NCBI GenBank assembly: GCA_949752735.1
Contig: OX457046.1
Coordinates: 34,140,055-34,204,054, forward strand
DNA length: 64,000 nt
From: Lumbricus terrestris
Taxonomy: Eukaryota > Annelida > Clitellata > Crassiclitellata > Lumbricidae
Reading direction: 5' to 3'
Shown here in pieces: positions 33,043 to 43,330 of the stretch. Every line of letters starts with the position of its first letter. The stretch's first letter is position 1. The translations under genes were made by a program, and so were the position numbers. The notes under the pieces were generated by a model. That model was not told the DNA's origin and did not search any database. It worked only from the letters and a program-made list of their open reading frames with translations.

Positions 33043-34620
33043 CACTGGTGCTCCCAGTGTGAGATACCAAAAGAGATAAAAGTGGTCTTTAGACGGCGAA
33101 AAGCGTAACTTGCGCCCACCAGTTAATAAGGAGGAACGCGTTGAAGGAAGAGCGAACTCCGTCACTGGTTATATGGCAGTGTTGTTAAATATGTGACAAG
33201 AAGGAGGAAGCTGGTGTACACCACAGTCCAGGCCAATGTTGATGGAGTACGAGAGGCAGCTGTAACACAAGTTTGAAATATTATTGTCACTGACATATAT
33301 GTTGGATGCACTGCTGATCAGAAAATAAAATTTCAAACTTCCAACCTAGTGCCAGTGAAAAGCTTTGATGCGTGGTAGTAAGTAAAGTATGTTCTGTTAG
33401 GCACTAGGGTAAGTGGGGACAAGTTGACAGAGTTAAGAGTTTTTTGGCCTCTCATCATCTTCGTTAGGCTGCTTTCCTGCCACGCATTATAATTTTATAG
33501 CGCAACAATCATCTTGCCCCCGCCGTCAACTTGCCCCCGTTTCCCCTACATTATAACTAATGGCATGTTGATTCTCAGATTTTAACATTAATGGATAATA
33601 ATTTTAGTTCCCAGCACACCAAGCAATGTAGCAACGACTTAATGGTACAGGCTGTGCAGTCTTCATCTTACGCTCGTATTAAAAATTAATTTGCAGTAAT
33701 GACAGAAGCATGGACGATACATCGGGGTAGCGAACGACAATGAGCCTTAAGAGGTCGTTGCTCGGACCTGCAGATCTGCTCACGAATTACGGGAGACTTT
33801 CAAAATTTAGACGCTCGCGGAGGATGCAGTTTACGAATTCTATACGGAATATTTTTCTAAACAGATTTCCTTTATCTGGAATTTACTTCTAAAAGAAGAC
33901 TAGATCGGAGGTAATGGACGCTTTCTTTCAAATCCGAATACAACGGGGAGTTGAACTGCGCGTAAGTTCTCATCTTAATTCCGTGCATTAAGTCACAATA
34001 ATGCGGGCGGCTTATAAGCTTTATCTTCTAAACTGTATGGCCTATTATACGCAGATAGTATAAAGCCCAACGGCCCCTAACTCTTATGGGTATTAGCCTA
34101 ATCCCGTAATGCTTTCTGTCTGTTGTCCTGGTTTTGTCTTAAAGCCGATTTCCCTGCGTTCTATGATGGGTCGTCGCGTAAGAATTGTGTGCGACGAAAT
34201 AATTTGTGGTCTGTATAAAACCGTATCTTGGCGCGCAATTGTAGCAGACGAATTCTAACGTTGGAGTTGCGCGTTAGGCCATAAGCAAGAACTCTTTACA
34301 CAGGACTGGTTTCTTCTTCTTTAGCCGCCTTGTACAAGTTTTTGAGCGATAATCGGAGTTCCGGAAAATTTCACATCTTATTTACAAAATAAAAGCATTC
34401 AAATGGTTACATCTGTGAAAGAAGATTGACGAATAATTATGTTTGCAAAATAAACAAATGCTTTTGAAGATTCAAAACATCATCCTTAGAATCCTTAAAT
34501 TGGGCTCTAAGTTTTGCATTGATAGTGAACATCGTCTTAACTGCATCGCGTTGCATCGTTGAATCAATTGGTCGAGGAAACAAAGAGTTGGCATCGTTGT
34601 GTGAGAAAGGTCTTGGAGAA

Positions 34621-36485
34621 ATGACAGAGGAGTCGGATCAGCTGCAGCAACAGCAGCAGCTACTTCATCCGTATTGTTCGTCGCATCCTCCGATGTCCGT
34701 CAACAGTGGCGACAGTGCTACCAACCCCAGCATTCGAATGACCCTCGAGAACGTTGAGCTCTGGCGGAAGTTCCTCGCCATTGGAACGGAGATGATCATC
34801 ACCAAGTCAGGAAGGTCTATACTTCTGGCGGAAGCGTTACTGCTTTTCATTCGCTTTCTCCTGCTTCGCTCAATCGTTCATTCGTTCATTCATTCTATCT
34901 ATCGTTCAGCCGTTTCTTCTTCCCTCGATATTTCTTGTCCTTTTGTTTGTATGTGCACTTGTTATAGCGCCACTTCAAGCTCCCTACTCAGAGGCGCTCC
35001 CGAGAGTCCCGACTACAGAGCGGACACTGCCTCGGAGTTTCACGCCGAAACGTCGAGCAATTGCGAGTGAAGGACTTGCCCTGCAAGGTTAGGTCTCTAC
35101 GCGGCGACTTGAGGTGGATTCGAACCTACAATTAACCGTTCGGCTGCAAGGCGACGAGCATCACCACTACACCACCGCGCCCCACGCCCTTTGTCTATAT
35201 ATGACTCAGGGTGAGATTTGCCGGGTATTGGGGGTTCAACCCCCGGCATTTTAGGGCTCATAGTAAAGTCTGTTTTCACATCCCAATTCCAAGTGGATTA
35301 TAGTTCAATCCCAAGTTATTTTTCCACAATTCCCACACTGATAGGAGGACTCCTCCACCGTATCCACGTGCACCCACACTGTTGGAAACCACGGCCGTTT
35401 GGAGAATTATTATTCTCCCATAGCTGCTATATACAGGCCTAGCTTTGTTTAGAAGTAGGCTATATATGGCCTCCGTCTAAACATATAGGGCCTGTCACCT
35501 GTGTAGATTCATTTATGTTGATAGGCATGTGTATATTAATGTCTGTTAATTGATAGGCGCATGTTTCCTGCGTTGAAAGTGAGCGTGTACGGAATGAATG
35601 CCACCGTCAACTACACCATGGTCGTCGATGTGAAGGCTGAAGATCAGCTTAGATACAAGTTCCACACGTCTCAATGGTCGCCCGTCATATGCTGCTCCAC
35701 CTCCTCTTCCACCTACTCTTCCACCACCTCTTCCACCTACTCTTCCACCACCACCACCTTTTCCTCCTTCCATTCCTCTTCCGCTGCAGCATCTTCCTCT
35801 TCCTCAGCAGCCCTGGAAGCATCAGTGCATCATGCGAAACGACCGATCATGCAATCTGCGACTGGTGGTGGTGGTGGTGGTAGTGGTGGTGGTGGTGGTA
35901 GTGGTGGTGGTGGTGGTGGTGGTGGTGGTGGTGGTGGTGGTGGTGGTGGTGGTGGTACTGGTGCCTCGCATCGCTTCTACGTCCATCCTGACTCTCCAGC
36001 AACAGGGAGACAGTGGATGATGCAGCCGATCTCCTTTCACAAGCTCAAGCTCACCAACAACATCATGGACACGAACGGACACGTAAGGAAACACACACAC
36101 GCGCGCACACAAACACACATATATACGGACAACTAGACGGACTGACACACAGATAATTATATGCATAGCCTACGTAGACAAACATACTCGACTCTTCTAA
36201 GGCGCCACCACTCAAAACTTCAAAAACCAAGCGCAAAGCACCATCTTATTCACGAGGGACTTATTTGGTAGGTTAATCAAAACGTGGATCAAAAGCAATA
36301 CTATGGTATAGCGAACAGACCACGAGGAGTCAGAGGAAAAGATAGGACATATATTTAGGCCTATAAGGTCTGTTGATGTGTTCAGCAATAAATATTAATT
36401 ATGATGCCAAAATTTATTGCGGCAGCTCGAGGTGTGTGGAAAAAGTGCGAGAGCGAGGTGTTAGTTGGAGAGCTACAGACGGATG

Positions 36486-36521
<36 letters not shown>

Positions 36522-37175
36522 TAGAGCAGAAAGAGTAAACAGAGATAGAGAGACAGAGAAGGAAACAGGGAGACATAGACAGGCAGACATACAGAGACAC
36601 AGACAGACAGAAACAGAGACAGGCAGAGATAGAATAACAGATGGAGCAACGGAGAGTTCTCGCAAGAAGATCATTTTAGGTTGCTCAGCTCTTCGTCTTG
36701 GATAATTATAGCCTGAGATGCCAATGTTGCCTAGTAGGCCTATTATAAATAGACCTATTAGGCTATATATATAATTTTATATATACAGGGTGAGCCAAAA
36801 AACTAGATTTTTTGCCAATTTCTTGACCAAAAGCAAGAATTTCTAAATGAAATTTTACAGGCTTATATATAGACAACTCATATTACACATCATGGCCAGA
36901 TTTCATCAAAATATTTCAAATATTTCTGTTTGAAATAATTTGATGAAATCTGGCCATGATGTGTAAATACGAATTGTCTACAAGCCTGTAAAATTTCATT
37001 TCGAAATTCCTACTTTTGGTCAAGATATTGGCAAAAAACCTAGGGGGTCTTTTTGGCGCACCCTCTATATAACCTACATAATAATTATAGTCTTATATTA
37101 AATCGACAGATCGTCTTGAATTCGATGCATCGTTATCAGCCTCGCATCCACATCATTCCAGTTTGTGGCGACAAT

Positions 37176-37208
<33 letters not shown>

Positions 37209-38188
37209 TGTGGTCCCATCTTCACTTTTACCTTTCCAGAGACGACGTTCGTCGCTGTAACTGCCTATCAGAACGAACAAGTCACTCAGCTGAAGATCGA
37301 CAGCAATCCGTTTGCAAAGGGATTCAGAAGCACCGGCAAAGCGAGGAGGTAGGCCTATATAAATTATACGGCTATGATAACAGACTAGGCCCTACAATTA
37401 TAATTATTATATACGTAGTGAACTTGATCAACCTAAAATAATCTTCTTGCGAGATTCTCTGTCGCTCCATCTGTTGTTCTATCGTCGTGAACTTATTTGT
37501 AATTGTTAAACTCATACACGCGCACACGCACACACACCCACACGCACCCCACACACGCACCCCCACACACTCTTTCACAAATTCTATCCTGATTCTTCCT
37601 CTTCTCCTCACTTTCCTCGCCATTTCAACTCTAAACATCACCCACCTTAGTCGTCCATCTGTCTGCCTGCCTGACTCTCTGAACTTGACCCGCTGCCTAT
37701 CGATTTTTTTTATTAGCGCCTGTGAATAAGCTAGTTTCCACGACTTGGCTTTTGTGAGCGCTGCAGAAGTCTCGAGATTACGATTAGGCTACCCACACAC
37801 CCACATACACACACACACACACAACTATTATTTATTGAGCCCAAGAAAGTAGACCTAGTGGGAACGAAAAGTACAATTAGAAATTATGAACTAACAAGTA
37901 AATCATGCATAGATCAAAAGTACTAATATATACCCTACTAACAGCCATATGCGTGTAACATAATTATGCACAGGTCCTGATAATTGGCCACCTGCGACAA
38001 GGTGCATGGGCGCCGGAAGAAATTTTTGCAGAAAACGACTAGAATGACACCACTTGCCAATTAGATTATACGGTAACACTATAGACTAATCGCACATTTA
38101 TCAGATCGTTTTACGGTTTTACCTAATTGTAGAGAATTTCATTTCGACAATAGGCCTAGGCATCATCATCAGCAGCAGCAACAGCAGC

Positions 38189-38226
<38 letters not shown>

Positions 38227-39317
38227 GAGGCAGATGTGGGACTATTGACGCCGAGAAAGAATTTGACGCATGCGCATTATGATCAAATACGTGTAACACA
38301 TCACGCAGCAAATACACTCAACGTTCCTTCACATGGTACAGGTACGTATAAAGAAACCATTTCATATGAAAGGCCTTTGCTGGACTACGTATACCATGTA
38401 GGCTGTCGTGTTGTTTATAGGCCTACAATTAACCACACCAGTAGGTTAATAAGTAACCTGATCCTAACCGACCCCCACGACGCTTAACCTGACCCTAACC
38501 GACCCTCACGGCGTCTGACCTGGCCCTGACCGACACACACAGTCCCCGATACTGCAATTACTCCCCCCATAGTAATTAAAGTCTTACTCCACCCCGATTC
38601 TAAGTGGATCATGGCCTAATCCACCCCAAGTTATTTTTCCAAAACTCTCACACTTCCAAGCCAACAATTGAGATGACGTGTAGAGAGTATAGGTAGGCTA
38701 TAGTCGGTAGAATGACGCGATAAACATAAAGCGGAAAGTTTACGAAAGTTTCTAAATGAAAGTCTTTTATTTCAGGAGAAACTCGTCTGAAGACGGCTGA
38801 CATTCAGACGAAGTTTACCTGCGAATATTTAACTCCTACCACTGAACACAACATTCAAGCAGAGCGAAGCGCTTCGTGGTTTTCGAAATCGGAATTCACA
38901 ACACCCATGACGTCACAATTCGGCCCTCTGACGTCGACGCGCGAAAAAGCAGACGACGCGACATCTGGTGAATTTTTCGCAAACAGACCGGATTTGTGTA
39001 GCAGCTTTCCACGTCATGCTGTTCCAGACAAGACTTTCAGGGCCTGGTCATTTGGACACGAGCAGCGGATGTACCCGGAATCCTGGTATCAATGCTTTGA
39101 CGGAACAGGAGCCGCTCGGTCCGGTCATTTCTGCTTCGTGAATAATGGCTCTGAACGACTGGTGGACAGTTACTGTAGCCAACCGACTACTAACCGTTAT
39201 CAGGCGAATAATCATATCGACTATCGACTACCGTCTTCTTGGAACCGCGTCGAACAGACCCAAAATGACACACAGGATCTTTACCATCACTGGACTACTG
39301 CGCCTGATGTACAGTAG
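34621..39317 (+). CDS. T-box transcription factor, Tbx2/3/4/5 type, with expanded T-domain, 5 exons
   Basis: Exons: 34621-34814, 35557-36082, 37110-37348, 38160-38341, 38776-39317, all in phase, about 560 residues. T-box proteins are nuclear sequence-specific DNA-binding regulators of development. The T-domain runs from about residue 38 to 320: [75 protein letters not shown] and [21 protein letters not shown] and NPFAKGFR point to the Tbx2/3 or 4/5 branch. Between RYKFHTSQW and [10 protein letters not shown] lies an insertion of about 95 residues, Ser/Thr then Ala/Ser then Gly-rich, where relatives have about 14. A poly-Ser run precedes FPETTF, and exon 4 opens with His then poly-Gln. The C-terminus is not recognisable. 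ATG 34621 is the first in-frame ATG; an upstream exon could exist. Confidence 0.93.
34942..35188 (-). mobile_element. tRNA-derived SINE, copy 5
   Basis: The reverse complement begins 'ggggcgcggtggtgtagtga', has the B-box GGTTCGAATCC, 'cctcaagtcgccgcgtaga' and 'gagcgcctctgagtaggga', and ends with the 'cttgaagtggcgctataaca' tail. It lies in T-box intron 1. A small duplication near the B box ('aattaacc') is unusual. Confidence 0.85.
35217..35345. repeat. Dispersed repeat with 'ccaattccaagtggat' core, copy 1
   Basis: It contains 'tgccgggtattgggggttca', 'catagtaaagtctg', 'ccaattccaagtggattata' and 'cccaagttatttttccac'. The same blocks recur at 38567-38655 and 56396-56555. It may be a degenerate transposon family. 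It lies in T-box intron 1. Confidence 0.6.
35863..35960 (+). repeat. (GGT)n triplet repeat coding for poly-Gly inside the T-domain
   Basis: About 30 GGT units with a few AGT interruptions encode a Gly run with Ser interruptions in T-box exon 2. The repeat is in frame, has no stop on the coding strand and lies inside the DNA-binding domain. It produces false poly-Val and poly-Thr frames in other readings. Confidence 0.9.
36193..36256 (+). repeat. Dispersed 75-bp repeat, copy 2
   Basis: 'ttctaaggcgccaccactca', 'aaaccaagcgcaaagcacca' and 'tcttattcacgag' align with the copies at 17002 and 57617. It lies in T-box intron 2. Confidence 0.55.
36484..36640. repeat. (ACAG)n microsatellite with degenerate extension
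   Basis: About nine ACAG units are followed by irregular 'gagaca' and 'acagag' repeats in T-box intron 2. The Cys/Val/Ser-rich frames on the minus strand come from this repeat. Confidence 0.9.
36786..37065. mobile_element. 280-bp palindromic MITE, mariner-like
   Basis: Both halves are near-complete inverse complements: the left CAGGGTGAGCCAAAAA, 'tttgccaatttcttgacca' and 'aatgaaattttacaggctt' are mirrored by the right 'aagcctgtaaaatttcattt', 'tggtcaagatattggca' and 'ttttggcgcaccctc'. The target flanks are TA. A second inner palindrome ('catggccagatttcatcaaa') surrounds the centre. No coding capacity. It lies in T-box intron 2. Confidence 0.85.
37720..37786 (-). repeat. Dispersed 75-bp repeat, copy 3 (inverted)
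   Basis: 'cctgtgaataagctagtttc', 'cttggcttttgtgagcgctg' and 'gagattacgatta' are the reverse complement of the 57617 copy. It lies in T-box intron 3. Confidence 0.55.
38161..38226 (+). repeat. CAT/CAG/CAA triplet repeat coding for His then poly-Gln
   Basis: Three CAT codons, then mixed CAG and CAA codons, open T-box exon 4 and encode HHH followed by a Gln run of about 19. The mixed CAG/CAA use later becomes pure CAA. Confidence 0.9.
38567..38655. repeat. Dispersed repeat with 'ccaattccaagtggat' core, copy 2
   Basis: 'tagtaattaaagtcttactc', 'gattctaagtggatcatggc' and 'ccccaagttatttttccaaa' match the copies at 35217 and 56396. It lies in T-box intron 4. Confidence 0.55.
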
Positions 39318-39464
39318 AGCCGAGTCAATCTGGCCTCTGTCAGCCACGTTAATTAAGCCCATTATTATGGTGGGATCAGAATGTGTGTCTTGAGGTAGAG
39401 GTGTCCAGCGGCCGACTATAGGGTCCCTAAGATAGTTTTAGTTTAGATAGTTTTTTTATCAAAA

Positions 39465-40560
39465 GAGAAAGTACTATTTCAGTCTCAGCATGGATTCCAA
39501 CAGGGTTATTCTACCTACATGCCCCTTCTAAGCAAACAAGACAAAATTTCTAATGCAATTGAAAATAATGAATACTCCCTTGGTATCTTCCTTGATGTAG
39601 CTAAAGCCTTTGATTCTGTAAATCATCATATTTTGATCAAAAAACTTTATAACTATGGAATTAGAGGGACACAATTACAATGGTTTGTTAGCTATCTTGA
39701 AAATCGTTTTCAACTGGTTTCTGTTAATAATTGTAATTCTTATCTACAACTCATTTCTCACGGTGTCCCTCAAGGATCTAATCTTGGACCTCTTTTATTT
39801 TTAACCTATATCAATGATTTACCTAATGAATCGCCTTCTATGTATTTTGTGCTATTTGCTGATGATTCTAAATTATTTCATTCTGATAAATCTGTTGATA
39901 CCCTATTCAACATTGTTAATTCTGAGCTTCACCGAGTCGTTGATTGGTTTCGATCAAATAAACTTACTCTAAATTTGAATAAAACCAACTACATCCTCTT
40001 CAGATCCCACAAGAAAATAATATCTCAATGAACTTCCTATTCTACTTATTGAAGAAACTCCTATCACCCAAGTAACATCAAAATATTTTTTGGACCTATA
40101 CATTGACCAGCATCTAAATGCAATCCGTTTTATAGCTAATATTCCTCGATCGATCGCCGAGTCCACACCGCTCTGTATTTCAAGGAATTTGGATTTTTAA
40201 AGATCGATCAAATGAGGCACTTGCAAATAGGAAAGTTTATGTACCGCTATAACCATGGCCTGTTACCGCTTGTATTTAATGATTTCTTTAACCTTGCCAC
40301 TCTTATTCAATTAGAAAATTAACTGTTTATGACCTTCCCTACGCACATAGCCTACTAATACTCGTCGATTCTCTATACAATGTACTGGCTCCAAATGTTG
40401 GAACGCTCTCCCTATACATATCTTCATTCCCAACCATACACAAGATTATACAAGCATAAACTTCGCCTTTTTCTACTTAAAACACTTCCTGGTATGTATT
40501 GGTTATGGTTTCTGCTCAGTGGTTTCGCCAAGCCCTTAGTTAAGTCTTTAGTTAAGTCAT
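39465..40560 (+). pseudogene. LINE reverse-transcriptase fragment, 5' truncated and frameshifted
   Basis: An open stretch to 40031 encodes reverse-transcriptase motifs in order: QHGFQQGYSTYMPLL, FLDVAKAFDSVNH (motif A, catalytic Asp), GVPQGSNLGPLLFLTYINDL (motif B) and FADDSKLF (motif C, the FADD box). The order and wording fit Jockey/CR1-type non-LTR elements. After 40031 the frame breaks, and the rest, including IRFIANIPRSIAES-like and SKCWNALPIHIFIPN-like segments, is spread over frames to about 40560. It lacks endonuclease and 5' parts and is not active. Confidence 0.85.
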
Positions 40561-40604
40561 TAGTTAAGAGTTGGTTTTCTTGTAGAATATGCCGAAGGGA
40601 GCGA

Positions 40605-41060
40605 ATGGATGGAGTGGAGGAAGAGAGCGATGGGAGGGTGTGGAGGAAGAGATCGAATAGAGGGTGTGGAGGAAGAGAGAGATTGGAGAGTGTGGAGGAA
40701 GAGAGAGATTGGAGAGTGTGAAGGAAGAGAGCGATTGGAGGGCGTGGAGGAAGAGAGCGATTGGAGGGTGTGGAGGAAGAGAGCGATTGGATGGAGTGGA
40801 GGAAGAGAGCGATTGGAGGGTGTGGAGGAAGAGATCAAATGGAGGGTGTGGAGGAAGAGAGCAAATGGAGGGTGTGGAGGAAGAGAGCGAATGGAGGGTG
40901 TGGAGGAAGAGAGCGATTGGAGGGTGTGGAGTGTGGAGGAAGAGAGCGATTGGGGGGTGTGGAGGAAGAGAGCGATTGGAGGGTGTGGAGGAAGAGAGCG
41001 ATTGGAGGGTGTGGAGGAAGAGAGCGATTGGAGGGTGTGGAGGGTTGGGGTGTAGTGAGG
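40605..41060. repeat. 26-bp minisatellite, about 17 copies
   Basis: The unit GATTGGAGGGTGTGGAGGAA plus GAGAGC repeats with an exact 26-bp period at the right end (starts at 40974, 41000 and 41026) and diverges leftward. Because 26 is not a multiple of three, each frame cycles through all three readings, so long stop-free frames appear on both strands. They are artefacts. Confidence 0.95.
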
Positions 41061-41709
41061 TTGTGTCCTGGAGCGGGTAGAATCCTTAATTTCTCGGGCA
41101 ACGTCGGGTACCCCAGCTAGTATGATATAGATAAGCCTGTCATGGCTATGAATCTTTGATGTCATAAGCCACTGGCCACATTTTGGTAGTCATGTTTGCT
41201 GCCATGCATGGCAGTGCCGGTAGGCTACTGCCGAATTAAGAAATATGGGACCCTGGTGGGGAAATTTTTACAGATCTTCGGCCGAAAATTCTAATGAGCT
41301 TTTTTAGTCGTTTGATCGAAAATTTCGTAGAATTATACCGATTATTTCCTTGCGAAAAGTTGATGACTTTTCCGAATCCCCATCCCTCACCCCCCCTCCC
41401 TCACCCCCCTCCTGTATATACGGGGCTGCTGAAGTGTGGGGGCCCTGTTCGGTCGAACATGTTGAATATGCCTAATCCGGTCTTGATGCATGGACCAATC
41501 AATTCATGATCCTACTCTATGATACTATCAGCAGCTATACATGTATAATGAATGCATCGTCTGACACCAGGTGAGTGGTGACCTATGTTAAAGGTCATCA
41601 AGAAGTTTGATAACTTTAAGTTTGTAGGGCCTTTGCACGACTAGACTCTTTAAATAAAAAAACCTTTTGACTTACAATGTCTGGATTCAGCAACAAGTTC
41701 CCAACAACA

Positions 41710-41935
41710 AATTATTTATCGCGCCCATTCAAGTTCGCTACTGAGAAGCACTCTCGACTGTATAGGCTACTACTCTGGGCTACTAGTACAGTGCAGTGCA
41801 GACATTGCATCGGAGTTTCACGCCGAAGCGCACGAGCGAATTCGAATTTCGAAGTGCTTCCTCAAGTCACCTATACGCGACGGCTTGAGGTGGATTCGAG
41901 CCTGGGACCACAACACAGCACCGCGCCCCCCAAAA
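41710..41935 (-). mobile_element. tRNA-derived SINE, copy 6, degenerate
   Basis: In reverse complement it shows 'ggggcgcggtgctgtg', 'aggctcgaatccacctcaag', 'ggcgtgaaactccgatgcaa' and a worn 'gagtgcttctcagtagcgaa' tail. A 'ctactctgggctactagtac' stretch interrupts the usual order. Confidence 0.7.
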
Positions 41936-42554
41936 TTACCGTCTTTCCCAGCTTCTGCATTAGGCATTAGTCAACTAAGCGTACAATTTATTGCAGTGCG
42001 CTTAATAGTTAGAGATGTCTCTGAAAAGCTGTGCTAACTTTTTGAGCTTCGATACAATTAATTTTATGTTTTCGTTATCTTAATAGGCGTGAATTCTGTG
42101 TGTTGATAATGGACACCTATAGGGTTGATTCGTCAGTCAACCCTATAAGGCCTTTTAAGGCTCCTCAAAACTTTTTTCATCGTGATTGGACTGAGGGCAC
42201 TTATGAGTGGATTTCTTGAAAGGGTGCTATATGATTGTGGCGAAATTAGGGTCCCCTTGCCCCACTCCGCCAGCTGTGTTTCCCCTGGGTGGTCTCGGTG
42301 GCCTCCTGGCCTTCCCGCTATGATCGGCCTCTTGGTTTTCCCGCCGTAATTAGCCTCCCGGCCTCCCGTGATAGCCGCTTGATTGGCCTCCCTGCCTTCG
42401 GCGGCAGAATCCTTTGATGTAGAGAGGCAGCCTCTCAGCCTCCCACGCTCCCCCCGCGGCGGTGTCCTGTGATGTAGGAAGGCTGCCTCTCGGTCTGCCG
42501 CGGCAGCGCCTTTGATAGGGGCGGTCTCTCTGAATTGGCCTCCCGAGTTTAAGT

Positions 42555-42722
42555 GGCCTCTCTGAATTGGCCTCCCGAGATTATCCCACGGCCTCCCGAG
42601 ATTTGCCCGCGGCCTCTCTGAATTGGCCTCCCGAGATTATCCCACGGCCTCCCGAGATTTGCCCGCGGCCTCTCTGAATTGGCCTCCCGAGTTTAAGTGG
42701 CCTCTCTGAATTGGCCTCCCGA
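42555..42722 (+). repeat. 56-bp tandem repeat in the putative U3
   Basis: GGCCTCTCTGAATTGGCCTC starts at 42555, 42611 and 42667, an exact 56-bp period. The shorter motif 'ggcctcccgag' recurs within and around the array from about 42340 to 42790. The very high GC content contrasts with the AT-rich surroundings. Confidence 0.9.
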
Positions 42723-42823
42723 GGTTTGGCGCGCGGCCTTCCGAGGCTTAGCCTACGGCCTCCCGAGGCTTAGCCCACGGCCTCCCGTGGTTTGGGACCC
42801 TGGTTCCCCTCCCTCTTTTCGGG

Positions 42824-42830
42824 TATATAA
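42824..42830 (+). promoter_or_regulatory. TATA box of the putative LTR
   Basis: TATATAA lies in 'tcgggtatataagggagctc', a strong TATA context. Transcription would begin about 30 bases downstream, before the tRNA-like module. Confidence 0.6.
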
Positions 42831-42949
42831 GGGAGCTCGTTGTTCTGTAGTACTCTTTTAAAACATACTGCATAACTGTCAGAGTGTAAATTTGTGAATG
42901 AGGTGATCATCTCTGATGAATCCTTGTAATAAATCGAATATCAGTCAGT

Positions 42950-43330
42950 CTGTAGTTAAGAGGATCCTGTGTGGCCGAATGGGTTGTAGCCCGCTCGCCG
43001 CGCCGGCGGAGCGGGTTCGATTCCCCGGTCGGATCTTTACATACTGCGGGTGGCTCGGTCGCAATATAAACGTGGAGTCGACGCTGATCATCTTTGAAAT
43101 GAAAGAGTCGTTAAACCCCAACATTTCATTTTTTCTGTAGTTAAGTGAGGATCCTGTGTGGCCGAGTGGGTTGTAGCCCGCTCGCCGCGCTGGCGGAGCG
43201 GGTTCGATTCCCCGGTCGGATCTTTACATACTGCGGGTGGCTCGGTCGCAATATAAACGTGGAGACGACGCTGAAATCATCTTCGATATGAAAAAGAGTC
43301 GTTAAACCCATACATTTCATTTCTGTAGTT
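42950..43330 (+). repeat. Tandem duplication of a 187-bp tRNA-like module
   Basis: Two copies begin GGATCCTGTGTGGCCGA at 42962 and 43149. Each has an A-box-like TGGCCGAGTGGGTTG, a B box GGTTCGATTCC, a T-arm CGGG-TTCGATTC-CCCG and a closing GGATC that can pair with the opening GATCC, so the first 75 bases resemble a Leu/Ser-type tRNA. A body and a 'gagtcgttaaaccc' tail follow. The joint 'ctgtagttaag' occurs before, between and after the copies. This is a second SINE-like family, distinct from the one at 24157. Confidence 0.8.

Larger units (their letters stand above)
31218..34620. other. SMARCE1 3' region and intergenic repeats
   Basis: No further gene was recognised. The first part is probably the SMARCE1 3' untranslated region. 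An AATAAA lies at 32375-32380, but a LINE-like fragment and a tetranucleotide repeat come before it, so the true 3' end is unclear. Also present are the hAT-like element at 32880-33042 and AT-rich unique sequence. The 5' flank of the T-box gene has no obvious core promoter motif. Confidence 0.6.

Noticed and set aside
34519..34620. Upstream extension of the T-box frame to a non-ATG start
   Set aside because: The extension begins with TTG, not ATG. The first ATG is at 34621; the upstream codons may be 5' untranslated sequence or part of a missing exon.
35822..36166. Poly-Thr (minus) and poly-Val (plus) frames across the T-box exon
   Set aside because: They are other-frame readings of the (GGT)n tract. 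The poly-Gly frame continues the T-domain on both sides, so only that one is coding.
38416..38520. Telomere-like 'cctaacc' repeats in T-box intron 4
   Set aside because: Units are irregular ('cctgatcctaaccgaccc', 'cctgaccctaaccgaccc') and short, not a true TTAGGG-type array.
40605..41060. CRISPR-like array of regular repeats
   Set aside because: Units abut with no unique spacers, and the window is clearly from an animal genome.
40560..41165. Long open frames on both strands rich in EERDWRVWRKR or SLPPHPPIALF
   Set aside because: They are readings of the 26-bp minisatellite in different frames, with no family likeness and no splice or start context.
42962..43036. Genuine tRNA gene
   Set aside because: The module has A and B boxes but an irregular anticodon region, and it occurs as a tandem 187-bp unit with a SINE-like tail. 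It is treated as tRNA-like.
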